A stretch of 25,887 nucleotides of DNA. Origin: a virus. Under the pieces are notes generated by a model. The model had not been told where the DNA came from, made no database searches, and saw nothing but the letters and a program-made list of their open reading frames with translations. The position numbers and the translations under genes were made by a program. Location: positions 1 to 25,887 of IMG/VR virus record IMGVR_UViG_3300028840_007886; one strand, written 5' to 3'. The first letter of the stretch is position 1. The number at the start of each line of letters is the position of its first letter. This document shows positions 1 through 7,439 of the stretch, piece by piece.

Positions 1-18
1 TTATGTTATTTATCAATC

Positions 19-183
19 ATGGCATTATCACAAAAACAAAAAGATACAGCATTTGAAATTACTGTAAACATTCTTAAGTGTTTCTGCAATGGCGGATCAA
101 ATAAAGAAACGCCAGATATTTTAGTAACAAACCTTTTCAATGCTATTTGCACCCTTGCTGAAGATAATAATTTGTTTGAATGA
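19..183 (+). CDS. Possible small hypothetical protein (may be the C-terminal end of a longer gene)
   Basis: This 54-residue plus-strand frame runs from an ATG at 19 to TGA at 181-183. The same frame is also open back to base 1, so the true start may lie outside the window. The composition looks protein-like, with a hydrophilic start (ALSQKQKDTAF), three cysteines and a hydrophobic C-terminal half. No ribosome binding site is visible before the ATG. It is the only plausible plus-strand gene and is convergent with the tail genes: its stop ends at 183 and the stop of the minus-strand neighbour begins at 184. An opposing minus-strand frame covers 6-218, but it would overlap the gene at 184-411 and lacks a good start. 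I recognise no family and assign no function. Confidence 0.45.
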   Translation: MALSQKQKDTAFEITVNILKCFCNGGSNKETPDILVTNLFNAICTLAEDNNLFE

Positions 184-411
184 TTATTCTTCAGGATAAT
201 CATTAGCCAATTCACCATCAGCCTTCAATTCTCGAATTGCAATTTTTCTCATCCTTTTATTTATCTTTTCATTGTCGTTATTAACATCTTTTAAGCTTTT
301 ATAAAAATCCTTAACTGCTTCAACAGTATCTTTTAAGAATTCCTGACCTTCAAATTGTTTCCTGGCAAAAGCACCTACTACAATTCCATTTTCTTTAAGT
401 ACATATGGCAT
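184..411 (-). CDS. Small hypothetical protein downstream of tail fibre
   Basis: A 75-residue protein starting MPYVLKENGIVVGAFA. A strong AGGAGG ribosome binding site lies just upstream of the ATG at 411, which supports both the start and the reality of the gene. The N-terminus looks like a short beta-hairpin (YVLKENGIVVGAF). The remainder is charged and probably helical, ending DYPEE. There is no signal peptide or membrane segment. It is the last gene of the minus-strand tail operon, 14 bases after the tail fibre gene, a place where many phages carry a tail-fibre chaperone or a small unknown protein. The resemblance to fibre chaperones is limited to the first 20 or so residues and is too weak for a functional call. 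Confidence 0.75.
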   Translation of the reverse strand: MPYVLKENGIVVGAFARKQFEGQEFLKDTVEAVKDFYKSLKDVNNDNEKINKRMRKIAIRELKADGELANDYPEE

Positions 412-425
412 TATTACCTCCTTTT

Positions 426-1391
426 TTAAACAGCATCCTTTCCTCTTGGATCAATCCAACCAACAGTAGCTGCATTTATAGTTGTATTTGCCTGATTTGA
501 TCTCACTCGAACTTGAGAAGATGTGTTAGTTCTAGTTCTGATATTACCATTAACAGCCTGCTCTGTAGTACCTCTTCTGCTTGAAGCCCTACCAACAGAA
601 GCATCAGCAGTTTCATCATCCTGATCAAGTGAGGTAACATAAACAGCAGCTCCGGCAGGAGCTTGAACATGATAATTCTGTATGGCAAAAGTCTGAACTG
701 CATCAGGAGTTGATAATGTATAAGAAACTGCTGTAATAGGTTGAACAGCAGTGGCAATGTCAGCAGGAGGAGCATCCCATAAAAACTCATCTCCTTTTTG
801 AGAATAACCAATAATATTTGAAGATCCATCAGTTAATACAGAACCTACCCTTCTATATTTTGAATAACCAGAAGGAGCAGCATCAGCAATAAGATTTGAA
901 GCTGTTAAGCTTGTATCAAAACCGGCATCAAGTGTTCCATCAGTCTTACCTATAATAAATAAATGATACCATGTATCAATAGCTAATCCTAAACCAGAAG
1001 GAAAACCGCCTTGATTTGAACCTTCTGCCCAGTTTGCATCAATCTGTTTTACAAGAGCTGATGTTAAACTCATTGTAAGATCATCAGTATCTGCTCTGCA
1101 TTTACCAATATTAAATTTAATATCATGATCAGCATCAGTATCATTTTCAGTTATTATTCCATCAATAAATCCTCTTGGGATAGGAGATATCTGAAGCAAT
1201 GCCTGAAAAAGCTGATTCCTTGTATCAGTACTGGCATCAAGTAAGGTGATTCCTGCTTGTTCAATTACATTTGATATCTCTTCCTGAACAGCATTGAGCC
1301 AATCATCATTAACAGTAGTACCCGGAGGACCATCCGTAAATAAAGCAACTCCTCCAACGATCTCGCGATTTGTACCTTCTGTTCTATGCAT
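426..1391 (-). CDS. Tail fibre protein
   Basis: A 321-residue protein whose N-terminus (MHRTEG, then a segment with TVNDDWLNAVQEEISNVIE at about 26-45) is the typical virion-attachment start of phage and prophage tail fibres. The middle (residues 60-200) is rich in G, D, T and S with predicted beta structure. The C-terminal third carries alternating R/S/N/T stretches before GWIDPRGKDAV, as in trimeric fibre tips. The start is supported by an AGGAGG about 6 bases upstream. Its place after the baseplate genes fits a host-recognition fibre on the baseplate, but receptor specificity cannot be read from the sequence. I saw no sign of a diversity-generating template or variable repeat. Confidence 0.8.
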   Translation of the reverse strand: MHRTEGTNREIVGGVALFTDGPPGTTVNDDWLNAVQEEISNVIEQAGITLLDASTDTRNQLFQALLQISPIPRGFIDGIITENDTDADHDIKFNIGKCRADTDDLTMSLTSALVKQIDANWAEGSNQGGFPSGLGLAIDTWYHLFIIGKTDGTLDAGFDTSLTASNLIADAAPSGYSKYRRVGSVLTDGSSNIIGYSQKGDEFLWDAPPADIATAVQPITAVSYTLSTPDAVQTFAIQNYHVQAPAGAAVYVTSLDQDDETADASVGRASSRRGTTEQAVNGNIRTRTNTSSQVRVRSNQANTTINAATVGWIDPRGKDAV

Positions 1392-1402
1392 AACCCCTCC
1401 TT

Positions 1403-1981
1403 TTATTCTCCTTTAACTGCCCAGTCTGGATCGAACCGCCATCTGCTACTGGTTATTTCAGAAACAGCATCCCCTTCAACAATTCCTACAAGTGCTACAC
1501 TGTTTGTTGTGATAGTAACAGATATAGAACCGTATGATCCATGTGACTGAAGATATAATGGTCTTCCTATAAAGCCAGAAAATCTTGCAGATAATCCCGA
1601 ATCATAAACAAGTCCTTTTCTTAATATCTGGCACTGACTGTCATTGGATGTATATGAATTCCCTGCAACTCCCATAACAGGATTTTCAGTAGAATCTGAA
1701 ACCATTGCGTTCTTCCAGACATTTGAAGCGTTCAGATAAAGTACATTACCAAATGATAAATCTTCACCGGCTATCTGGCTGTAATCGATCCAACCTCTTA
1801 TGGTTTTATCAGTTGTAATCTGACCTGGAGCAGGCTGTTTCCAGAAATCACCTGGATAAGCAAATTCAGCTTCCATTATAGTTACTACAAAATTCCTTAA
1901 ATCTTGAGCAGAAATCTGCCCAGTTACATTATCAGCAAAAAGTGTTAAAATTGCTGCTCTTGTCTGTTGTGTATCAGCCAT
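1403..1981 (-). CDS. Tail-tip or fibre-associated structural protein, unknown
   Basis: A 192-residue protein. Residues 5-35 (TRAAILTLFADNV, then ISAQDLRNFVVTI) form a helical head that recurs at the start of phage fibre and baseplate-attached proteins. The remainder is beta-rich, with a cement-like stretch around residues 75-105 (LSFGNVLYLNAS, NPVMGVAGNSY). It starts with a good GGAGG site before the ATG at 1981. Lying between the Mu gp48-like baseplate protein and the tail fibre, it is probably an adaptor or an extra short fibre. That role is inferred from position and composition; I do not recognise the full-length family. Confidence 0.7.
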   Translation of the reverse strand: MADTQQTRAAILTLFADNVTGQISAQDLRNFVVTIMEAEFAYPGDFWKQPAPGQITTDKTIRGWIDYSQIAGEDLSFGNVLYLNASNVWKNAMVSDSTENPVMGVAGNSYTSNDSQCQILRKGLVYDSGLSARFSGFIGRPLYLQSHGSYGSISVTITTNSVALVGIVEGDAVSEITSSRWRFDPDWAVKGE

Positions 1982-1992
1982 CTTTTCCTCCT

Positions 1993-2742
1993 TTATACAG
2001 GTTTATTAAAATCATTGTTAAATTCTCTAAAACTAAAAGCTCCGCCTTCTCTTCTGTCAAAAGCACTTGAAAATTGTAATCCGTTAAATGATCCAGTTAA
2101 TCCAAGTTCAGAAGGCATTGAATCAAAGGCTTCATTAAATGCTGAACTAAATTCCGGACCAACAAATTCAAAATTAACTGAAGTATGAGCCGGTTTATAT
2201 TTTTTAATCATGCATGTTAATGCTTCAATGCCTGGAATCCTTTTTAAAGAATCACCTGATTGACTGCTACCAGATATAAACTCTATTATTTCTCCGCTTC
2301 CTTCAATCTGGACAAGCCAATAAAATATATTTGTTTGATCACCACATTCATCTCCTGAAGCTCCCAGTCCACTCCAGAAAGGAGTGAATTCTACAATATC
2401 AACTGTAAAGCCTAAAGCTGCTGCAAGTGAAATAAAATATCCTTTATCCTGTTGACCTCTTGCAATTAACTTTGAATGAGCAAGATTTCTTCTTTCCTGA
2501 ATTGTTTCTTCACTTTGAGAACATTCATCAGGAAGGCCTAGATCATTTTCATGATTAGTCAATAATTCAGAAGTCGTTCTTGTATCTCTTTCAACTTTTA
2601 AATCATTTGATCTTGAATCAAGCCTGTTAAGCTCATCTCCCATACCTCTTAATAATTCGCTTAATACAGAATCAGGATCTCGATTCCATGCAGAACCGCG
2701 AGGAAGAAGAGCTTGCAACATTTTAAAATAGTCTTTGGCCAT
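1993..2742 (-). CDS. Mu gp48-like baseplate protein (YmfQ/DUF2313 family)
   Basis: A 249-residue protein with the family's characteristic opening (YFKMLQALLPRGSAWNRD), the acidic helical segment around 25-60 and the LGLPDEC...ERR motif near 67-90. In Mu-like tails this protein joins the baseplate wedge and helps attach the fibres. Residues 1-180 are conventional. The last 70 residues instead contain two similar aromatic segments (FSSAFNEAFDS and FSSAFDRREGGAF), an internal repeat that may be the local fibre-docking tail. It lies 3 bases after the gp47-like gene, so translation is probably coupled. The family call is strong; the repeat's function is inference. Confidence 0.9.
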   Translation of the reverse strand: MAKDYFKMLQALLPRGSAWNRDPDSVLSELLRGMGDELNRLDSRSNDLKVERDTRTTSELLTNHENDLGLPDECSQSEETIQERRNLAHSKLIARGQQDKGYFISLAAALGFTVDIVEFTPFWSGLGASGDECGDQTNIFYWLVQIEGSGEIIEFISGSSQSGDSLKRIPGIEALTCMIKKYKPAHTSVNFEFVGPEFSSAFNEAFDSMPSELGLTGSFNGLQFSSAFDRREGGAFSFREFNNDFNKPV

Positions 2743-2745
2743 TAA

Positions 2746-3840
2746 TTAAGCACTCCCAAAAGTAATTGTTCCTAGAACATGGACTTGAGCAGCAGTAGCA
2801 CTTACATTAGAACTTGGAGAAACAAGTGTATGATAATTTTCATTTGCTGAAAGACTTATTGCTTCATTAATCCTTGACAAATAAAGTGTGTTTCCTGGTC
2901 CGCCATCTCTTAAAATTAAATCCTCAAGTTGTTCCTGAACTTCAGCCTGAACTTCTGAAGTATTAGGATTTATATTTATTTCAAAATCAACTGATAATTC
3001 TGTTAAGGCCGGTACAAAAAATCCTGGTTCAGCAGTTACCGGAATTCCGACTGTTTCTCCTGAACCCGGATCTTCATGCTCTATAATATAATCATATACT
3101 GTCTGTCTTTGAGCATCAGTAGGAATAATTGAAAGATCATCATCTCTTACAAATGTTAATGCTATTGTTCCAACTCCTTGATAAAGAGGAAATGACCAAG
3201 CTCTTGTAACTCCTGAAACTTCTAAAGCCCAGGCAACATAATCAAAATCAGCTCCGCCATGGGGAGGTAATCTTTTTCTTGATAATACCCTTTCCCTTAA
3301 AGCATAATCTGTTTCTTCATCTGTTCCGCCAATTAAACCATCTGAATCAACAGTAGCATCATTATCAATTCCGGCAATAGGACTTATAAAACTTACTGTT
3401 GTTCCGGCATCCTGATTTCCATCAGATCCGCCTTCTTGTGCTTCAAGTGATATTGTGGCTACTCCCAAAGCGGTTGTTACATCAGCAGTTGTTTCATAAA
3501 TAACACCGTCAACAGTTTGAAGCTCAGTTCCTTCAGGAATAAGAATCCCATTTCCGCCTGTAGCTCCTGCTTCTCCTGTTGATTTTGCGGCCGCTTTTCT
3601 TGTAATACCATATTCATCAGCTATGTTTTCAAGGTCTTCAGTATCAGCAGATGAAGCAAATAATTGATCCGCTTCATATTCTAAAAAACCATATAGAAGA
3701 TGTATAGCTCCTGCCCAAATACGAGTAAAAACTTTAAGAACCGATCTTCTTAAAAGAGAATTTGCTCCAGTTATTCTTGTTTCAATATCAGAGCTTATTC
3801 TTTCAACCAGAGTGTCAAGTGTAGGTCTATCAAATGGCAT
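2746..3840 (-). CDS. Baseplate J/gp47-like protein
   Basis: A 364-residue protein of the baseplate J family (Mu gp47, P2 gpJ, T4 gp6-related wedge protein). It shows the usual order: a helical N-terminus ending in LYGFLEYEADQLF (about 48-60), the SADTEDLENIADEYGI motif (about 63-79), a beta domain starting GNGILIPEGTEL, and an ETDYALRERVLSRKR segment near 180. A DYVAWALEVSGVTRAW segment follows near 200. It builds the wedges that open when the sheath contracts. The start at 3840 overlaps the end of the gp46-like gene by 11 bases, supporting coupled translation. Length and motifs look intact. Confidence 0.95.
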   Translation of the reverse strand: MPFDRPTLDTLVERISSDIETRITGANSLLRRSVLKVFTRIWAGAIHLLYGFLEYEADQLFASSADTEDLENIADEYGITRKAAAKSTGEAGATGGNGILIPEGTELQTVDGVIYETTADVTTALGVATISLEAQEGGSDGNQDAGTTVSFISPIAGIDNDATVDSDGLIGGTDEETDYALRERVLSRKRLPPHGGADFDYVAWALEVSGVTRAWSFPLYQGVGTIALTFVRDDDLSIIPTDAQRQTVYDYIIEHEDPGSGETVGIPVTAEPGFFVPALTELSVDFEININPNTSEVQAEVQEQLEDLILRDGGPGNTLYLSRINEAISLSANENYHTLVSPSSNVSATAAQVHVLGTITFGSA

Positions 3841-4324
3841 TGAATTGAACCTCCCATTTATCAGCGTATTTAATTGAAACCTGTAATACTGTTTCAGATC
3901 CTCTTTTTATTGTTGCAGAAAAAACAAAACGATCATTACCAGGAGTTCCCTGCCTTTCAGTAGTAACATCAATGCTATCAGCAACAAGATCATCAATCAT
4001 CCATTGAAGCGATTCCTGAATATATGTTTTCCCTAATGTTAAAATATTTTCAGTTGTTTTAGATCTTTCTAAAAGCCAGAGTCTTGATCCAATCTGATCA
4101 CCTTCTTCAATCGGCTTTGCCAGATCACCCCACCATCCCCGCTTATCATCACTTCTTGGATCAGGAAGAATATCATCATCTTTAGCTCTTCTGTCAGTAA
4201 ATAAACTTATAAATACTGCTGTTTCAAGACCTCCATCAGATTCAAGATCGTTAGTGGAAGTAAGAAAAGATAAATCACCTTCAAGAAGAATATTATCCCA
4301 TTTTATTTTTACATCTCCACTCAT
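3830..4324 (-). CDS. Mu gp46-like baseplate protein (GP46 family, T4 gp25-like role)
   Basis: A 164-residue protein carrying the family's diagnostic middle: LETAVFISLFTDRRA at about 32-46, then DKRGWWGD at about 60-67. A SRLWLLERSKTTE helix (about 79-91) follows, and an EDxV-like C-terminal beta region. Members sit in the baseplate wedge and are thought to initiate sheath assembly. The start codon overlaps the last codon of the spike gene (4321-4324), and its own end overlaps the gp47-like start by 11 bases. The gene is therefore embedded in a translationally coupled baseplate cluster. No anomaly seen. Confidence 0.93.
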   Translation of the reverse strand: MSGDVKIKWDNILLEGDLSFLTSTNDLESDGGLETAVFISLFTDRRAKDDDILPDPRSDDKRGWWGDLAKPIEEGDQIGSRLWLLERSKTTENILTLGKTYIQESLQWMIDDLVADSIDVTTERQGTPGNDRFVFSATIKRGSETVLQVSIKYADKWEVQFNAI

Positions 4325-4977
4325 TCGGCTAATACCTTTGTGCTTCCTACTGATATTGGATGTTTATGCCCGGCATTTACATCTGTTTCATCTCCTGCCC
4401 TTATTACTCCGGCAGTTGCTCCAGAACCAAGCTTAACGGTATTTCCTGCTTCAACTATTACATCTCCGGCTGTAGATTCTATGCTTACATTTCCGGTTGT
4501 GGAAATTATATTAACATTAGTATTGGCAGTTATATCAACTTTTTTAGTAGAATTAATATTAACATTATTTACAGCATTTAAAGTAACATTATTAGATCCA
4601 TCAATAACAGTACTTCCATTGGCCTTAAAATGAATTCTCTGGTTTGAATTAATGTCATCCGGACCATAAACAGCTACTTCTCCTTCAACTAAATCAATTG
4701 GCCTTTTATCCCTGTCATGAATACAAAAAGCAATCCCCTGATCTCTGTTACCATTGGCAAATATACTTAAAACTTCAGTATCAGAATAAGGAAATGAAGC
4801 AAAACCGTATTCCTGAAGTCTTCTTAAATCAGAAATAACTTCTCCGCTTAAAAAAGTTGCCTGAATTAATTGAGTGTATCCACTGTTATCAAGAATTTTT
4901 AATATACCAACACTAAATATCCTTGATATTTTCCTCTTAATCGGAGCAACCATTCTGTCAAATATAGACTTGTTCAT
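4321..4977 (-). CDS. Baseplate spike protein, Mu gp45/P2 gpV-like
   Basis: A 218-residue protein starting MNKSIFDRMVAPIKRK at 4977, immediately after the stop of the hub gene (TAATATG). The frame is open upstream to 5073, but that extension lies wholly inside the hub gene, so 4977 is preferred. Residues 1-120 match the Mu gp45 OB-fold region (GYTQLIQATFLSGE, VLSIFANGNRDQGIAF). Residues 120-195 are short repeating beta strands (VTLNAV, VNINST, VDITANT, VSIESTAG) typical of the triple-stranded needle. The C-terminal HKH at residues 204-206 matches the HxH motif that binds an iron ion at the tip of Mu gp45 and P2 gpV. It pierces the outer membrane. Confidence 0.93.
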   Translation of the reverse strand: MNKSIFDRMVAPIKRKISRIFSVGILKILDNSGYTQLIQATFLSGEVISDLRRLQEYGFASFPYSDTEVLSIFANGNRDQGIAFCIHDRDKRPIDLVEGEVAVYGPDDINSNQRIHFKANGSTVIDGSNNVTLNAVNNVNINSTKKVDITANTNVNIISTTGNVSIESTAGDVIVEAGNTVKLGSGATAGVIRAGDETDVNAGHKHPISVGSTKVLAE

Positions 4978-4978
4978 A

Positions 4979-6082
4979 TTATTCCAACTTTGATAAGAAT
5001 GATAAATCTGATGATGAACCTTCATCAAAATTTGTTTTAATTCCAAGAACTGAAGAAAGCGGAGTAAACGCATTTGGATTCATTAATAAAAGTTGCGTTC
5101 TTGCACCCTCTTCAATGCTTAAAGTAAAGGTTATTGCTGTTATTAAAAAAGCTTCATTAATACTCAAGGCTTTATCATATACCTGAATCAATTTATTTAA
5201 CGGCCATGGATTGCCATTTGTTTGACTCCATCCTAAAACAGTATATTTAACTGATCTTGATTTGCCGGCCCGAACAAGTGCTTCCCATTGTGCCTGTTCT
5301 CTTGCCTTTTTTATATCAATAGGAGTGTCAGCTTCAATTACAAGTGTTCTTTCGCGATTAATAACAGAATCAGTATAAGATCCTATGGGCTGAGTAGAAG
5401 CAGTTGGAGTTATAAAATCTGTTCCGTTATTCTGGCCAAGAACATAATATGTCTGATATCGATCCACGTTAGACTGTATTAATGCACCGGCTTTTATGTT
5501 CACTCCAGATTTAAGGGAATCAGTAGCATATGTATCTCCGGCTGAAGTAAGAGTTAATTTTCCATTTCCAGTTGATATCGGTATAAAACCAAGTGCCTTT
5601 CCAAGCTTATCAATTAATGTAAATATGGTATCTCCAACATTGGAAGAAAACTTTGGTATCTTGGCTGAAACTGCTGAAGAAACACTTGCATTTACTTCAA
5701 GAGTAATACCAAAAGGAGCTACCAAAGAAGTTATAATTGATAAAGCGGTTGTATTTACCCATTCATTTTTACCGGCAACATAATAAGAGCAATCAACAAG
5801 ATCCCCTGTTTTGTCCCTTCCATTAACTTCAAGAACATGCTCAGATTCAGAATAATTAACAGGAAGTGTATCAATATAACCATCAATAATATTCTTACCG
5901 TTTATTTTTATCTGGCATTCTGAACCCATTGACATTCCCCATGATCCAGGTTCACCAGGATATCTATCAATAGCCCTAATAGTAAAACTTCCGGCAATCT
6001 GCATAATAGACTGCTGAACGGCTACTTCCTGCCATCCTTCATATGCCTGCCCATTTACTATTAATTGTATATTATCTTCCAT
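4979..6082 (-). CDS. Baseplate hub protein, Mu P (gp44)-like
   Basis: A 367-residue protein of the Mu P/gp44 family. The N-terminus (IQLIVNGQAYEGWQEVAV) is followed by SFTIRAIDRYPGE near 32-44, then by INGKNIIDGYIDTL and HVLEVNGRDKTGDLVDCSY near 60-103. These are the hallmark segments of the family. The protein is related to T4 gp27 and forms the hub ring on which the spike trimer sits. The ATG at 6082 directly abuts the TAA of the upstream gene, and its own stop is one base from the spike start. The length is close to the Mu protein. No frameshift seen. Confidence 0.93.
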   Translation of the reverse strand: MEDNIQLIVNGQAYEGWQEVAVQQSIMQIAGSFTIRAIDRYPGEPGSWGMSMGSECQIKINGKNIIDGYIDTLPVNYSESEHVLEVNGRDKTGDLVDCSYYVAGKNEWVNTTALSIITSLVAPFGITLEVNASVSSAVSAKIPKFSSNVGDTIFTLIDKLGKALGFIPISTGNGKLTLTSAGDTYATDSLKSGVNIKAGALIQSNVDRYQTYYVLGQNNGTDFITPTASTQPIGSYTDSVINRERTLVIEADTPIDIKKAREQAQWEALVRAGKSRSVKYTVLGWSQTNGNPWPLNKLIQVYDKALSINEAFLITAITFTLSIEEGARTQLLLMNPNAFTPLSSVLGIKTNFDEGSSSDLSFLSKLE

Positions 6083-7438
6083 TTAAGCACTCAAAATTTC
6101 TATAGTTTCACCCTGCGGTAAAAAACCAGGATGTTTTATGTCTTCTTTGTTCCGTTCAAATATAGTATCCGCCCTGTCAATATCTTTATATTTATCATAT
6201 GAAAGGTTTAAAGTTGTCATAACTTCAGCAGGAACTTCATAATCCTCAATATCAGCAAGGGAAGCCCCAAGATCAATCATGATTTTTGTAAATTCTCTTC
6301 TCATTTCTTCAAGAGAAGTATAAATATTACTGGTTTCAAAAACTATATTATATGTTCCATAAGTTACTCCGCCTGTTTCATTACCAAGCTTTAAAAGCAA
6401 ATCATCAATTACAGCAGTAATTGTTTCAAGGGTATTTGTTGCTTCCTGTGAACTTTCATATACTACCCTTACAGCAATCTGGCATGCTGTTATGCATGCT
6501 AAACTTCTAAAATAATCCACTGTGCTTGTTTGATTTGCAGACTGTCTTGCCCTTGTCGGAGTAGTTATGGGTATTTCTTCAATCTGGCCACCAAAAGGAC
6601 TGGGATCATCTGAAGAGCCTAATATTTCTCCAAAACGAGCAATAGATAATGCAGCATTTGAAGCTGTTCTGTTTAAATTGTTGCTTATACGATCAGGATC
6701 AAGAGTATCATCTGTTATTGCCACTAAATCAGTAAATATATCAAAGGCTGATACTATAGAATTACCAATATCAGCAGGACTATCAATAATTGAATCAAGG
6801 TTTGATTGTAATGATGATAATGTAGAAATTGCTGTGCTAACAGTTGAATCAACTGTTTCTTTAATAGAATTTATTGAAGACCGTATCATTTTTATGCCAG
6901 TACTAATATTACTGGCCAATGATTCTAAAGAAAATCCTGGTTCATCTTCTGTATCACAATTAGAAAGAAAGTCTATTTCAGCACTTTCTTTGGAAGTGCC
7001 AACTACAGCATCAATTGCCGGTTCAGCAGAAACAACAGTTCCCGGTAAAACCTTCCTGCCGGAAATAACAAAATTAACATTAAACCTGACTATTCCGCCT
7101 TCAGGAGTTATGACTTCAGAAAATCTTGCTTTTCCTAATACACCTACAATGAGTTCACCATAAAAAGGATGGATCAATAATCCATCTCCTTTGGTTCTCA
7201 TGGCAGTAATAAGTTCATCCCTGTTTGTAAAATAATCAAAATCATTTTCAGGCCTTTGGATAATATACCCTTCAACCTGATAATCAGGTGTATCTTCACC
7301 TAAATCTTCAAGATATGGTTCATCCTGAAACGGAAAATTATGGAGAATATTGTTCCTGCCAAAGCCTGCATCAGATGTTCTTATCTCAAAAGGAACACCG
7401 CGAAAGCTACCCTGCAATAAATTATCTCTCCAAGTCAT
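6083..7438 (-). CDS. Mu N-like tail/DNA circularisation protein
   Basis: A 451-residue protein with the family's N-terminal domain: WRDNLLQGSFRGVPF at 3-17, DEPYLEDLGEDTPDY at about 38-52, and a MRTKGDGLLIHPFYGEL segment near 80-96. The Mu N protein is a tail and baseplate component; the label DNA circularisation comes from the Salmonella phage P22-like naming of the domain. The middle (about 150-300) is low-complexity and rich in S, T, I and D. The C-terminal part (about 320-451) is helical. An AGGAG site lies about 9 bases before the start. It follows the tape measure gene by one base, the usual Mu order. Confidence 0.9.
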   Translation of the reverse strand: MTWRDNLLQGSFRGVPFEIRTSDAGFGRNNILHNFPFQDEPYLEDLGEDTPDYQVEGYIIQRPENDFDYFTNRDELITAMRTKGDGLLIHPFYGELIVGVLGKARFSEVITPEGGIVRFNVNFVISGRKVLPGTVVSAEPAIDAVVGTSKESAEIDFLSNCDTEDEPGFSLESLASNISTGIKMIRSSINSIKETVDSTVSTAISTLSSLQSNLDSIIDSPADIGNSIVSAFDIFTDLVAITDDTLDPDRISNNLNRTASNAALSIARFGEILGSSDDPSPFGGQIEEIPITTPTRARQSANQTSTVDYFRSLACITACQIAVRVVYESSQEATNTLETITAVIDDLLLKLGNETGGVTYGTYNIVFETSNIYTSLEEMRREFTKIMIDLGASLADIEDYEVPAEVMTTLNLSYDKYKDIDRADTIFERNKEDIKHPGFLPQGETIEILSA

Positions 7439-7439
7439 A

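Noticed and set aside
6-218. Minus-strand 70-residue frame at the left edge.
   Set aside because: It overlaps the well-supported gene at 184-411, lacks a ribosome binding site, and the opposite strand reads as a more protein-like frame.
426-1391. Tail fibre gene as a target of a diversity-generating retroelement.
   Set aside because: No reverse transcriptase, template repeat or adenine-specific variable repeat is visible in the window.
4978-5073. Upstream extension of the spike protein start.
   Set aside because: It lies entirely within the hub gene, and the family N-terminus begins at the ATG at 4977 directly after the hub stop.
6567-7163. Long plus-strand frame of 198 codons.
   Set aside because: It is the antisense shadow of the Mu N-like gene, with no ribosome binding site and no family resemblance; the same holds for the other plus-strand frames at 18231-18770 and 8110-8379.
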